DNA of 30,598 nt from a virus. How positions within the stretch are numbered: position 1 is the stretch's first letter; each line of letters begins with the position of its first letter. The notes beneath the pieces are model-generated. The model searched no databases. It was not told the origin of the DNA and saw nothing but the letters and a program-made list of their open reading frames with translations. Positions 20,992 to 28,164 of this stretch are shown one piece after another. The stretch spans positions 1 to 30,598 of the IMG/VR virus record IMGVR_UViG_3300031876_000239. One strand, written 5' to 3'. The position numbers and the translations under genes are program-made.

Positions 20992-22379
20992 GTTCCCGTA
21001 AGCCTCCTGCACGAAGCCTTGAAGTAGGCTGTTTCGCCTTTGAAATCGAAGGCTTGAACGCCCAAAACCTCGTAATCTTGTCCTTTCCGTCTGATTCTGT
21101 CGTGCTGTCTCAAAGGAGTGAACGTGTAGACTGTGAGATAATCGTTTATCACATATCCAGGCTCCAACAAAACCTCATCCACGCGGACAGGAGAAACTTT
21201 GGCTAGAATGTCAATAGCCTCGCCATAAGTCACCTGGTCTCCTGTTTCGCGCACAGAGAAAAGAGTTACATTCTCGCCGAATTTACGCAAAATTTGCATT
21301 GTGCGAGTCAAGGGTACTTCGTAGTTGAGGTATAACAGACCGAGCCAGCAGACCGAAGCCATCGCCTGTTTATTTTCCACATAACTATAGTCGGCGTGTT
21401 TGATGCCCCAGAACATGAACTCGCTCTGGTGCTTGTCAATAATCTTCATACTGAACGTGAAGTTTGGCTTATCATGGTTTTTGCGAATTTTCCACAGAAT
21501 TCCAGCTGTAACTACATCATAGTAGTCGCAGGCTGCAGAACGTGAAATTACATCTATGTAGCCTGCCCAACAAATTGCAGGGTTGTATGCTGGGTATTGC
21601 GCAGATGCTCCGATGTTGTTTATGAAGTTGTAGGCTTTTTGAACTGTCAGACTCCAGCCTTCGTAATCGTATAGACCGACCAAAGCATAAGCGAATGGGT
21701 CGTCGTACACTTCATTTTCGGTCAAGCCGACACGATGCCAGCTTGAATCTGCAGGGTCGTAATGGAGCCAAATATTCTCAAAGCCTTCGCGAAGGAAACC
21801 AACAGCATTGGACATCATAGATTCGTACAAGCTTGCGTTTGCAGCATCGTACGTTTGAGCAAGCATTTTCAAGCCGACAACCCCGTACAAGCATTCAATG
21901 TCCATTTGAAGAAGCCACGCATCATCGATTGTGACGGCTCTTGCGAAGCCTCCGTAAGTCTGCTCGTCCTGCATTGTTTTCAGAAATGTCGCTCCTGCGA
22001 GTCTGGCGGAGTTCAGATAATCTGTATCATTGGTCAACTCGTAGGCTTTCAGAAGAGCGGGTATAACACGGCACGCGTCTACACTATAGTAGTATGTGCT
22101 TGTTTCGTTGCTCTTGAATGCGCCGTAGGCTTCTTTGGCGTTATCTGTGCACTGTTGAGTTAGAATCCAGTCTGCAAGCGACACAATCTTGCTGTAAATG
22201 GCATTTTTCCGATCTTCAAACTGTTTAGAAGAGTGGGCTTCATAAAGGAAGTCCATAGCGAAGGCTGCTGCGAAAGCAACTTTACCAAAAGTCGAATCAG
22301 GAGTGTTTGGCGGAATAACGTAAGCATAGGGCGCATAATCCATCACAAACTGATAATAGGCTTCCGGTACAGAGCCCAA
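20988..22379 (-). CDS. (alpha/alpha)-toroid enzyme-like domain fused to head closure protein
   Basis: A 463-aa fusion. Residues 1-355 look like an (alpha/alpha) toroid of the glycoside hydrolase / glucuronyl-epimerase type: repeated paired helices and loops (V-S-L-A-D-W-I-L-T-Q-Q, Y-Y-Y-S-V-D-A-C-R-V-I-P-A-L-L-K-A-Y, T-Y-G-G-F-A-R-A, G-L-K-M-L-A-Q-T-Y). Residues 356-463 resemble a phage head-tail joining (head closure) protein: I-L-R-K-F-G-E-N-V-T-L, then Q-H-D-R-I-R-R-K-G-Q-D-Y-E-V-L-G-V. The start is TTG with GGAG seven bases before it, just after the connector stop. It sits where a ~110-aa head closure gene is expected. The substrate and activity of the toroid are unknown. I do not know of such a fusion in described neck proteins. 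Confidence 0.68.
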   Translation of the reverse strand: MGSVPEAYYQFVMDYAPYAYVIPPNTPDSTFGKVAFAAAFAMDFLYEAHSSKQFEDRKNAIYSKIVSLADWILTQQCTDNAKEAYGAFKSNETSTYYYSVDACRVIPALLKAYELTNDTDYLNSARLAGATFLKTMQDEQTYGGFARAVTIDDAWLLQMDIECLYGVVGLKMLAQTYDAANASLYESMMSNAVGFLREGFENIWLHYDPADSSWHRVGLTENEVYDDPFAYALVGLYDYEGWSLTVQKAYNFINNIGASAQYPAYNPAICWAGYIDVISRSAACDYYDVVTAGILWKIRKNHDKPNFTFSMKIIDKHQSEFMFWGIKHADYSYVENKQAMASVCWLGLLYLNYEVPLTRTMQILRKFGENVTLFSVRETGDQVTYGEAIDILAKVSPVRVDEVLLEPGYVINDYLTVYTFTPLRQHDRIRRKGQDYEVLGVQAFDFKGETAYFKASCRRLTGT

Positions 22380-22381
22380 GG

Positions 22382-22735
22382 CTACACTCTCCTGACATGC
22401 GGCTGCTTCAAACCGCTCAAGATTCGGTCAAGCTCAGCTTGCAGAACCTCAAGAGGTGGAGCTTTGCCGAGCACGCTTACGTTTTGGTCTCCAATGCTGA
22501 AGTTTAAGCCAACAGCAGAGCCGCCAGTCAAATAGCAAATAGCATAAATAGCGGCCAAGACTGTGATGAACTCCTTTTCGGCATCCGTGCAGTTTTCATA
22601 TTCTACTTCCTTGCCAAGTTCAAGTTCTAAAGTGACTTCTGCACGTTTAATCATCTTCAAAATTTTCGCATCTGGAATCTCTACTGAACCAACATTTATT
22701 ACGTCGCGAACATCATCAGCAGATACGCTCGCCAA
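22382..22735 (-). CDS. Head-tail connector (gp6-like adaptor)
   Basis: A ~117-aa helical protein by the chosen TTG start at 22735 (GAGG four to five bases upstream). The helices S-A-D-D-V-R-D-V-I-N, D-A-K-I-L-K-M-I-K-R-A-E-V-T-L-E-L-E-L-G-K and E-K-E-F-I-T-V-L-A-A-I-Y-A-I-C-Y fit adaptor proteins that dock beneath the portal. The frame is open to an ATG at 22834, but that extra part is Cys-rich, unlike an adaptor, and lacks an RBS. It is followed directly by the head closure fusion. Confidence 0.65.
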   Translation of the reverse strand: MASVSADDVRDVINVGSVEIPDAKILKMIKRAEVTLELELGKEVEYENCTDAEKEFITVLAAIYAICYLTGGSAVGLNFSIGDQNVSVLGKAPPLEVLQAELDRILSGLKQPHVRRV

Positions 22736-22799
22736 ACAGCCTCGTCTCCAAGCACAAGAAGGAAAATAAGACAAATTTAAACAATTTTCACAATAAAAA

Positions 22800-22860
22800 A
22801 GGCATATTTTTGCCTGTTTAGCAGAAAATCCCATTTGAGGAAATATTTCTTAAAAATATT
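22800..22860 (-). promoter_or_regulatory. Possible internal promoter/leader before the connector-tail genes
   Basis: AT-rich DNA with a TATA-like TTTTTAAGAAAT (about 22846-22857, minus strand) and a small hairpin AGGCA/TGCCT at 22800-22815. It could give separate expression of the neck and tail genes. No gene seen in 22835-22956. Confidence 0.3.
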
Positions 22861-22956
22861 ATTATTATGCCATTATTGCAAAATACTTTACAGTTCCCAA
22901 GAACCTGCGAAGCTTATCCCAAAGTTCATTAAGAATGATATTCACAAGATGCTTTG

Positions 22957-23364
22957 TCACTTGTGTTTCTTCAGGTGTTCCTCTAGAAGCTCGCGATAAC
23001 TTTCACAGACTTTGCCGCAGACTTTACAGTGGAACGATTCAACAGTGACCGAGTTTCCGTCAGGATCAACGATAGTGGCGGCTCGACCACCCCAAGGTTG
23101 ATCTTTTGGCTCAGTAACAAACGTGGCTCCCTTATCTTTCAGACTTCGATAGGCCTTGTCAACATCATCAACAAGTAGGCAAATTTCCAGCTTTGCTTTC
23201 GTTTGCAAGCCCAGAGTTGCTCCAGCTACGTCAAAGATTGCATAGTCTTGCCATTCACCCAGCTTTTCTAGTCCAAGAACATCTTGATAGAAAGACACGG
23301 ACTTTTTCAGATCTGAAACGCCGATCGTGATATGTGGTATCTTTTTGATAAGACTACTCTTCAT
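22957..23364 (-). CDS. VOC/glyoxalase-fold protein with C-terminal C2H2 zinc finger
   Basis: A 135-aa protein by the ATG at 23364 (AGGTGG upstream; a GTG at 23376 is possible). The first ~110 residues form a vicinal-oxygen-chelate domain: P-H-I-T-I-G-V-S-D-L-K-K-S-V-S-F-Y-Q-D-V-L-G-L, then G-G-R-A-A-T-I-V-D-P-D-G-N-S-V-T-V-E. The metal site looks partial (His14, Glu in V-T-V-E). The last ~23 residues are a C2H2 finger (H-C-K-V-C-G ... E-E-H-L-K-K-H). A VOC domain could bind an antibiotic or metabolite; the finger could bind DNA or protein. It sits within the virion operon between phospholipase and connector genes, so it looks like a moron. The role is unknown. Confidence 0.75.
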   Translation of the reverse strand: MKSSLIKKIPHITIGVSDLKKSVSFYQDVLGLEKLGEWQDYAIFDVAGATLGLQTKAKLEICLLVDDVDKAYRSLKDKGATFVTEPKDQPWGGRAATIVDPDGNSVTVESFHCKVCGKVCESYRELLEEHLKKHK

Positions 23365-23522
23365 CACAATTCCCACCTAATTTCACGGTTACATTAACTA
23401 CTATAAATGCTAATAGTTTTGCATTGTTGCTAAGACAAGTTATCGTCGTTGCATTATTGATTTGAAATCGAGAAAAGCCTAAATTTGAATCTACTCCGAA
23501 CCAATAAAAACATTGGTTTGAG

Positions 23523-24398
23523 TCACCATCTTTTTCTTGGAATTCTTTTCTTCGTACATAAAATGACAAAAGTAGCAACAACAATGAGAAGAGGAAGTGT
23601 CAGTATCGACGGGAACTCTGGAATTATCTCTTCCATATAGAACGTATGAAGAACGTCAGCAATCAGATTTACGGCCAAGTTGAGTGATTCTCCACACCGG
23701 TTCTTGAACGTTGGATTGTTCCAGTCATAGTTTTGACTCATCCACACGCATGTCAAGTCTCCATCATCGTCGAAGGTTGTGTCAAAAGCAAGCTTTAGAG
23801 AAGCATTGTAAGCCGAAATTGTTTCTAAAACGCCGTCAAAGCTAAGGTAGACGTTAAAATCGTCACTGTAGCTTTCCGTTCGCCTGTCCACATAGCTTTC
23901 ATAATTGCCATGAACCGAATCATCTTCGCTTCCCCAAGCTGTTTCAGAACCCATCACGTGTCCATAAACCCCCAAGTCGCTAATGTAGTGACAAACCATA
24001 CCAAGTCTCCTCACGGCGCCTATTACGTCGCCAGCCCTGAGAAGATTCGATGCGTTGATGTATTCCTCTCTCGCTCTAACTGCAGAGTCATCTTCCTGCA
24101 CCGAGCCATTAGCGAAATAGTAAACATGATGTTTATCCTTGTCGCCAACGCCGTCTGGAATAGATCCGTTGTCAGGCAGCTCAGTCCCATACAAAAAACT
24201 TGCAAGATTGTCCAGAATGCACTGTTTCTCTTCATAAGGGAGCCAGTCCAAAGCATGGTGTGCAATCCAGTCATGCGTTCCATATTTAGGGTCAAACGGC
24301 TCACTGCTAGACCCGCCGTTGCTCCATCCATAAACAGAAACCGCATAGAACCTGAAAAGAAGCAAGACTGAAACTAGAAAAACAACTTTTTTTGGCAT
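23523..24398 (-). CDS. Secreted zinc-dependent phospholipase C-like protein, membrane-anchored
   Basis: A 291-aa protein of the zinc-dependent phospholipase C / S1-P1 nuclease fold. A signal peptide ends near 24, leaving Trp25 as the mature N-terminus, which in this family is a zinc ligand. Other ligands are visible: T-H-D-W-I-A-H-H (41-48), Y-G-T-E-L-P-D (70-76), K-H-H-V-Y-Y (89-94), C-H-Y-I-S-D-L (136-142), G-H-V (146-148) and H-G-N-Y-E (163-167). The C-terminus has I-P-E-F-P-S, a TM helix and K-K-R-I-P-R-K-R, an archaeal PEF-type sorting/anchoring tail. So it would act outside the cytoplasm on the lipid head groups or nucleic acids. Beside a holin-like gene inside the virion operon, a lysis role is plausible. 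Confidence 0.75.
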   Translation of the reverse strand: MPKKVVFLVSVLLLFRFYAVSVYGWSNGGSSSEPFDPKYGTHDWIAHHALDWLPYEEKQCILDNLASFLYGTELPDNGSIPDGVGDKDKHHVYYFANGSVQEDDSAVRAREEYINASNLLRAGDVIGAVRRLGMVCHYISDLGVYGHVMGSETAWGSEDDSVHGNYESYVDRRTESYSDDFNVYLSFDGVLETISAYNASLKLAFDTTFDDDGDLTCVWMSQNYDWNNPTFKNRCGESLNLAVNLIADVLHTFYMEEIIPEFPSILTLPLLIVVATFVILCTKKRIPRKRW

Positions 24399-24491
24399 TT
24401 TCCTTCTCTCTTGAAACCAGATAATTGAAAGATCAAATAAAACTTTGGATGCGATTGCCTTAAATGGTTACGAGTCAATTTCGCCATTGAT

Positions 24492-24731
24492 TCAAGATTT
24501 GGCTGTGTCAACTAGCTTTTGCACCCAAACTGTTATAGCTGTGGGACCAACCAAGGCAGAGTACACATCGAAGGTCATGCCAGCCATATCTAAGCCTAAC
24601 GCTGAAAACGTGCCAATCGCCACGGTGCGCAAGAATTTCTTCCAACTGAAAGCTTTTTCCTGTGAAGCATAGCCCAAGAAAGCATAGACTAAGGCTGCAC
24701 AAAATCCTAAACTAACATTTAGCAGATTCAT
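24492..24731 (-). CDS. Holin-like small membrane protein
   Basis: A 79-aa protein with a first TM helix (4-21), a Lys-rich turn (K-A-F-S-W-K-K-F), a second hydrophobic stretch (~35-52, Gly-rich) and perhaps a third (~58-70). The start has GGAGGTGAAGG nearby and GTGC before the ATG. It lies between portal and the phospholipase C-like gene. Size and topology fit a holin. The 115 bp between it and portal hold only a reading frame overlapping portal. Confidence 0.55.
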   Translation of the reverse strand: MNLLNVSLGFCAALVYAFLGYASQEKAFSWKKFLRTVAIGTFSALGLDMAGMTFDVYSALVGPTAITVWVQKLVDTAKS

Positions 24732-24845
24732 TTTGCACCTTCACCTCCTCTTCCCATTTTAGAAGCAGTTCCCGCCGCCTTTTCGAAAGTGCCAATTCGG
24801 GTTTGAAGAAAAGAGGAGAAAGGAGAGAAGAAAGTTCGCTTCACG

Positions 24846-26057
24846 TTAGCGCACCTTCCCGGCGGTTTCGGGTGCTTCTTCCCATAACTCCCAGCCGAAT
24901 CTTGCAGCATTTTTGCGAAACTCGTCTTGGCGAATCAGCCCTAACTCAGCGGCTTTCAACATGTCCGCTATACTTATCTCTGGAGTTTTTGGAGTTCCCC
25001 AGTTCAGACGAGCCTGAGCCTTTTCTGGTTCAAATCCAGCTTCAGTCAAAATTACGTTGAATATTTCTCTTTCAACTTGTCGCTTGATGTAGCGCTGAAT
25101 GGGTTTGATAAGCATGTTTTGCAGGTCTAAAGCTGCTTTTGCTGAGGCTTCAGTGAAGCCAGGCGTGCTGAAAAGCCTTGGCAGAGGTGTTTCGCATCCG
25201 AGGTAAAACTGGTTTATCAGATGGTCAACATAATATTCGAATCGAGCACGCGGGTCAAGTGTTACAGGGCGTATGTCGCCTTTCCCGCTATAAAACAGCC
25301 AAGCTCCTTCTTCAGAGCGACTCTTGATGGCTCTTTCAAACTTTTGAATAGTCTCCTCATCCGCCCTCTCCAGCAAGGCCAAAACGTCAGGACCAGCATA
25401 CTTCTCAAAAATTTTCGGCATTATACGCTCTATTTTGGCCTTCATCCATGCATAGGCAGGTCGCTTATCAGATTGAAAAGTAAGCGAGTGCAAAAGAACC
25501 TGCAAAACGCCAGTTCCGAAACCCGACAAGCCTACGGAGTTTATTCGCCAGTGGATCAAGGCTTCTGGTGAAAGGGTTTCTCCGCCGTAAGTTTGCCTTA
25601 GCTTGTATCCTTCGACCCTATAAGGAATCTTTAGGCTACTCTGTATGTAGCTTTGTTCAATGAGTTCAAGGGCTTCTATGGGAAGCCTATGCAGATTTGT
25701 CAGCCTTTCAGGTGTGATTTTGAGCCAGAAATCGTTTCCGCAGGCAACTAGAACTCGTGCCATGTCGCAAAGCATCGCATCCAAGTTCACTGTTTCATTA
25801 AATTGGTCTATGATACATTTAGCTTCAGCAGCCTGCTCGTATTGCCCACTGACCGTTGTGTAGAAGCCCGTGCCTACCGCCGAAGCTGCGAGCAGATCAA
25901 CGCTCGCCTTACACGTCGGGTCTCTTTCATAAAGCTTTAACACGTCAGCCAGTGGGATGCTTGGTGTTTCATAGATTACCGTTGCTTGCGGGAAGGCAAA
26001 GCCACTTCTCCTCTTGATGAAGAAAGCTTCAGCTAGATGTTTCAAAAAGCTGTTCAA
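24846..26057 (-). CDS. Portal protein
   Basis: A 403-aa portal of the HK97/SPP1 class: dodecameric ring at the capsid vertex for DNA entry and exit. Features are D-P-T-C-K-A-S-V-D-L-L-A-A-S-A-V-G (46-62), a wing (A-L-I-H-W-R-I-N, G-T-G-V-L-Q-V-L-L-H-S-L), the stem/crown helices around I-N-Q-F-Y-L-G-C-E-T-P-L-P-R-L-F (284-300) and T-E-A-S-A-K-A-A-L-D-L-Q-N-M-L. The C-terminus R-Q-D-E-F-R-K-N-A-A-R-F-G-W is typical. It is unusual that portal lies downstream of protease and capsid. Confidence 0.88.
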   Translation of the reverse strand: MNSFLKHLAEAFFIKRRSGFAFPQATVIYETPSIPLADVLKLYERDPTCKASVDLLAASAVGTGFYTTVSGQYEQAAEAKCIIDQFNETVNLDAMLCDMARVLVACGNDFWLKITPERLTNLHRLPIEALELIEQSYIQSSLKIPYRVEGYKLRQTYGGETLSPEALIHWRINSVGLSGFGTGVLQVLLHSLTFQSDKRPAYAWMKAKIERIMPKIFEKYAGPDVLALLERADEETIQKFERAIKSRSEEGAWLFYSGKGDIRPVTLDPRARFEYYVDHLINQFYLGCETPLPRLFSTPGFTEASAKAALDLQNMLIKPIQRYIKRQVEREIFNVILTEAGFEPEKAQARLNWGTPKTPEISIADMLKAAELGLIRQDEFRKNAARFGWELWEEAPETAGKVR

Positions 26058-26303
26058 CTATAGGCCCTCCAGTAGTTTAAGCCCCTTTTCAGTAATCACG
26101 TATGGAGAACGGTGTTTCGATTCGCTTTTCTGTACATAACCGTTTCTAACAAGATAGCGGAATATTCCTTCAAAAGTAGCGTGTGTGCCGCTTTTCCTGA
26201 CTGTTCTCTTTTCAAGTTCAGATCTGCCTAAAGATTGTCTTCTAAGCTCGTTCAGAACCGTTTTTGCCAAGCCTAATCGTTCATGCAATCTTCTCATGTG
26301 CAA
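26058..26303 (-). CDS. Winged-helix DNA-binding-like protein (81 aa)
   Basis: Encodes an 81-aa basic protein with a winged-helix pattern: helix N-E-L-R-R-Q-S-L-G-R-S-E-L-E-K-R, G-T-H-A-T-F-E-G-I-F-R-Y-L-V-R-N-G-Y-V and wing S-K-H-R-S-P-Y-V-I-T-E-K-G-L-K-L-L. The last motif is common in PadR/MarR-like regulators. It ends one base before portal and overlaps the zinc ribbon gene by 10 nt. It may regulate late genes or be a DNA-binding virion protein. Confidence 0.65.
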   Translation of the reverse strand: MHMRRLHERLGLAKTVLNELRRQSLGRSELEKRTVRKSGTHATFEGIFRYLVRNGYVQKSESKHRSPYVITEKGLKLLEGL

Positions 26304-26548
26304 ACGACCTCCGCGGGTTTTTGTGTGCTATAAAAAGGGGGAGAGTGACGGGTGCAAACCATCAGAATTTGCAGTTCTCTTTTGTCGTCTATGCCGTAGG
26401 TCTTAGGCGTTAAGTCAGCTGTATATGTCTGCATTTCGGCTCCGCATGTTTGGCAATATTGCCAACAGTCGCAGATGATAGTGTCGCCTTTGCAGTTCGA
26501 GTAATGTGATTTTCCGCAACTGGGACATTTTCCTTCGTACTTTGTCAT
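26294..26548 (-). CDS. Zinc-ribbon protein (84 aa)
   Basis: An 84-aa protein with four Cys pairs in the first 36 residues: C-P-S-C-G (8-12), C at 19, C-D-C (26-28), C-Q-T-C-G (32-36), making one or two zinc-binding knuckles. The C-terminal half has no clear motif. It lies between capsid and winged-helix genes. A role in transcription or DNA/RNA binding is possible; otherwise unknown. Confidence 0.6.
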   Translation of the reverse strand: MTKYEGKCPSCGKSHYSNCKGDTIICDCWQYCQTCGAEMQTYTADLTPKTYGIDDKRELQILMVCTRHSPPFYSTQKPAEVVCT

Positions 26549-26579
26549 TTCTATCTAACCAGACCTAAGGTGGTTGTGC

Positions 26580-27533
26580 CTACAACGATGTGCTTATGTT
26601 AGTCATTTTGGCGACCGCTTTACTTCGTAAGATCCCTAGACCAAATCTTGTTGTTGCCCTAACTCCGAACTCACTGGTTTTTGGGTCTTCCCAGTCTTCA
26701 ACCGTTACGTCTCTTCGCAGGAGCATGACTGCCGCCACGCGGGTATCTATGGCATAGGCTGTTCCATTGGGCACTAGGGTACTAGCCATAACCTTCATGC
26801 CAAGAACGCTACCGATAATGCCGCGTTCCAAGTCGACTTGTTCTGCTGGAAGGTATTGTGCATGGATGAATTTGTCGTCGCTCAGGAGTTGATGCAACTG
26901 AATCTCGTTTACTGCAAGAACTGTAGGACGCCAGTTTTCGCCTCTAACGGCATTATGAAGCTTAAGTAATCCTGTCCAGTTAAGGGCTGCTCCTGCATTG
27001 TCAATTGGCGCTCCGCCAGCCAAATCTGCGTTTGCAATTGCTCCATACAAGTCTAATATCTTGTTTGTTTCACTTTCCCCTAGGGCTATTCCAACCTTCT
27101 CTGTCATACTATCCATAACATTCCACGTGGCGTCCTCCAAGAACTCACGTGTCCAAACTTCAGCGGCTTCTGCTATGATATTTGTGTACACATCAACTGT
27201 GCTGATTTTCTTTCCACTTAATCTTGCAAATGCACCTTCGGCATAACGGTAGGCAACAGCCTTGTCGTCAAGAGGGAATCTCTCCATAGTCTCTGTTGTT
27301 GGCCTAACTGTAATAATGTCCCTCCCTATAATCTCTGGATTGGCAGCTTCCACAAGAGTGTCATGCATATGCCCTAATGCGCCAGCCATATCGCTGAACA
27401 AGTGTTCTTTAACGCCAGCTTCACAGTAGCGCTTCAGAAATGGGTGAGCAACTGCCTTGTGTTTTAGATTTTCCATGAACTGTCCGAATTCAAGGTCCGA
27501 CCGTATAAGGCTCTCAAAAAGCTTGGGCTTCAT
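26580..27533 (-). CDS. Major capsid protein, HK97 fold
   Basis: A 317-aa major capsid protein. Order (after protease and decoration protein) and features agree: an N-terminal helical arm (K-P-K-L-F-E-S-L-I-R-S-D), an E-loop-like region (I-I-G-R-D-I-I-T-V-R-P-T-T-E), the spine helix around A-E-A-A-E-V-W-T-R-E-F-L, A-domain strands (W-R-P-T-V-L-A-V-N-E-I-Q-L-H-Q-L-L) and the C-terminal G-V-R-A-T-T-R-F-G-L-G-I-L. I chose the ATG at 27533 (GGAAGTG upstream); a GTG at 27542 overlaps the previous stop. Confidence 0.85.
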   Translation of the reverse strand: MKPKLFESLIRSDLEFGQFMENLKHKAVAHPFLKRYCEAGVKEHLFSDMAGALGHMHDTLVEAANPEIIGRDIITVRPTTETMERFPLDDKAVAYRYAEGAFARLSGKKISTVDVYTNIIAEAAEVWTREFLEDATWNVMDSMTEKVGIALGESETNKILDLYGAIANADLAGGAPIDNAGAALNWTGLLKLHNAVRGENWRPTVLAVNEIQLHQLLSDDKFIHAQYLPAEQVDLERGIIGSVLGMKVMASTLVPNGTAYAIDTRVAAVMLLRRDVTVEDWEDPKTSEFGVRATTRFGLGILRSKAVAKMTNISTSL

Positions 27534-27538
27534 GCAGA

Positions 27539-27970
27539 TCACTTCCCTACCACAATGAAAATCAGATCGTCTGTAGCTGAAGCGGATTCAAGGGCTGTTC
27601 CAAGTTTGCGATTGTAGTAGATCGCGTATGTGCCTGTGCCGCCCTCGTTTACAGCTTGGTCTGTGAGCTGAAGTATCCTGTTGTTTGAGTCTGCACCGTA
27701 GACTGCTTTCCCTCGGGTTATATTGCCCCCAGCCTTAGCTTTGACCCTTCCACGAACCAGAACTGGACATGGGTCGCCAGACGCCACGCTTTTGACGGCT
27801 ATGCCTATGCAGTCTTGGGCTGAAGTTGCGGGGCTGACCTTGTCATCTGCTGGGAGGTACACGGGGTCACCCTTTGTGATAGCTGCGCCTGCTTCAATAG
27901 TTTCGATAATGGCGTTTGGGTCGTCAGTTTCGCCTATACTCATCCAAGTTTTGCCAGTGTTATCAGCCAT
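27539..27970 (-). CDS. Capsid decoration/DUF2190-like protein
   Basis: A 143-aa beta-rich protein next to the capsid gene. T-I-E-A-G-A-A-I-T-K-G-D-P-V-Y-L, then C-I-G-I-A-V-K-S-V-A-S-G-D-P-C-P-V-L-V-R-G-R-V and I-T-R-G-K-A-V-Y-G, is the pattern of DUF2190-type proteins, which decorate capsids. ATG chosen at 27970 with GAGGAG eight bases upstream. It may stabilise the shell. Confidence 0.8.
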   Translation of the reverse strand: MADNTGKTWMSIGETDDPNAIIETIEAGAAITKGDPVYLPADDKVSPATSAQDCIGIAVKSVASGDPCPVLVRGRVKAKAGGNITRGKAVYGADSNNRILQLTDQAVNEGGTGTYAIYYNRKLGTALESASATDDLIFIVVGK

Positions 27971-27975
27971 AAAAA

Positions 27976-28164
27976 TCACTCCTCATATTCTCTTTCGGGT
28001 TCAGCCAGTTCAGCCTGACTTACTTCCCAAGTCACACGGGGTGACAATGAAGCCTCGAGTTCGCGAACCCGCTCTTCGAGGTCAACGAGCCACTTCGTTA
28101 GCAATTCGTTCGAAAGGACATCTCTCTTAGCCAAGTCATAAGGATGCGTTTCTTCATCGCTCAT
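27976..28164 (-). CDS. Small coiled-coil protein (62 aa)
   Basis: A 62-aa acidic helical protein (N-E-L-L-T-K-W-L-V-D-L-E-E-R-V-R-E-L-E-A-S-L), probably a coiled coil. ATG at 28164 overlaps the protease gene by 11 nt; the longer frame upstream is antisense-like filler within that gene. It could assist scaffolding. No family recognised. Confidence 0.55.
   Translation of the reverse strand: MSDEETHPYDLAKRDVLSNELLTKWLVDLEERVRELEASLSPRVTWEVSQAELAEPEREYEE

Noticed and set aside
22736-22834. N-terminal extension of the connector
   Set aside because: Cys-rich, without RBS, and overlapping a probable leader with hairpin; the TTG at 22735 fits better, though this is not certain.
24728-24910. 60-aa minus-strand frame between portal and the holin-like gene
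   Set aside because: Overlaps the portal end in another frame and has no domain character; its end only covers the next gene's RBS.
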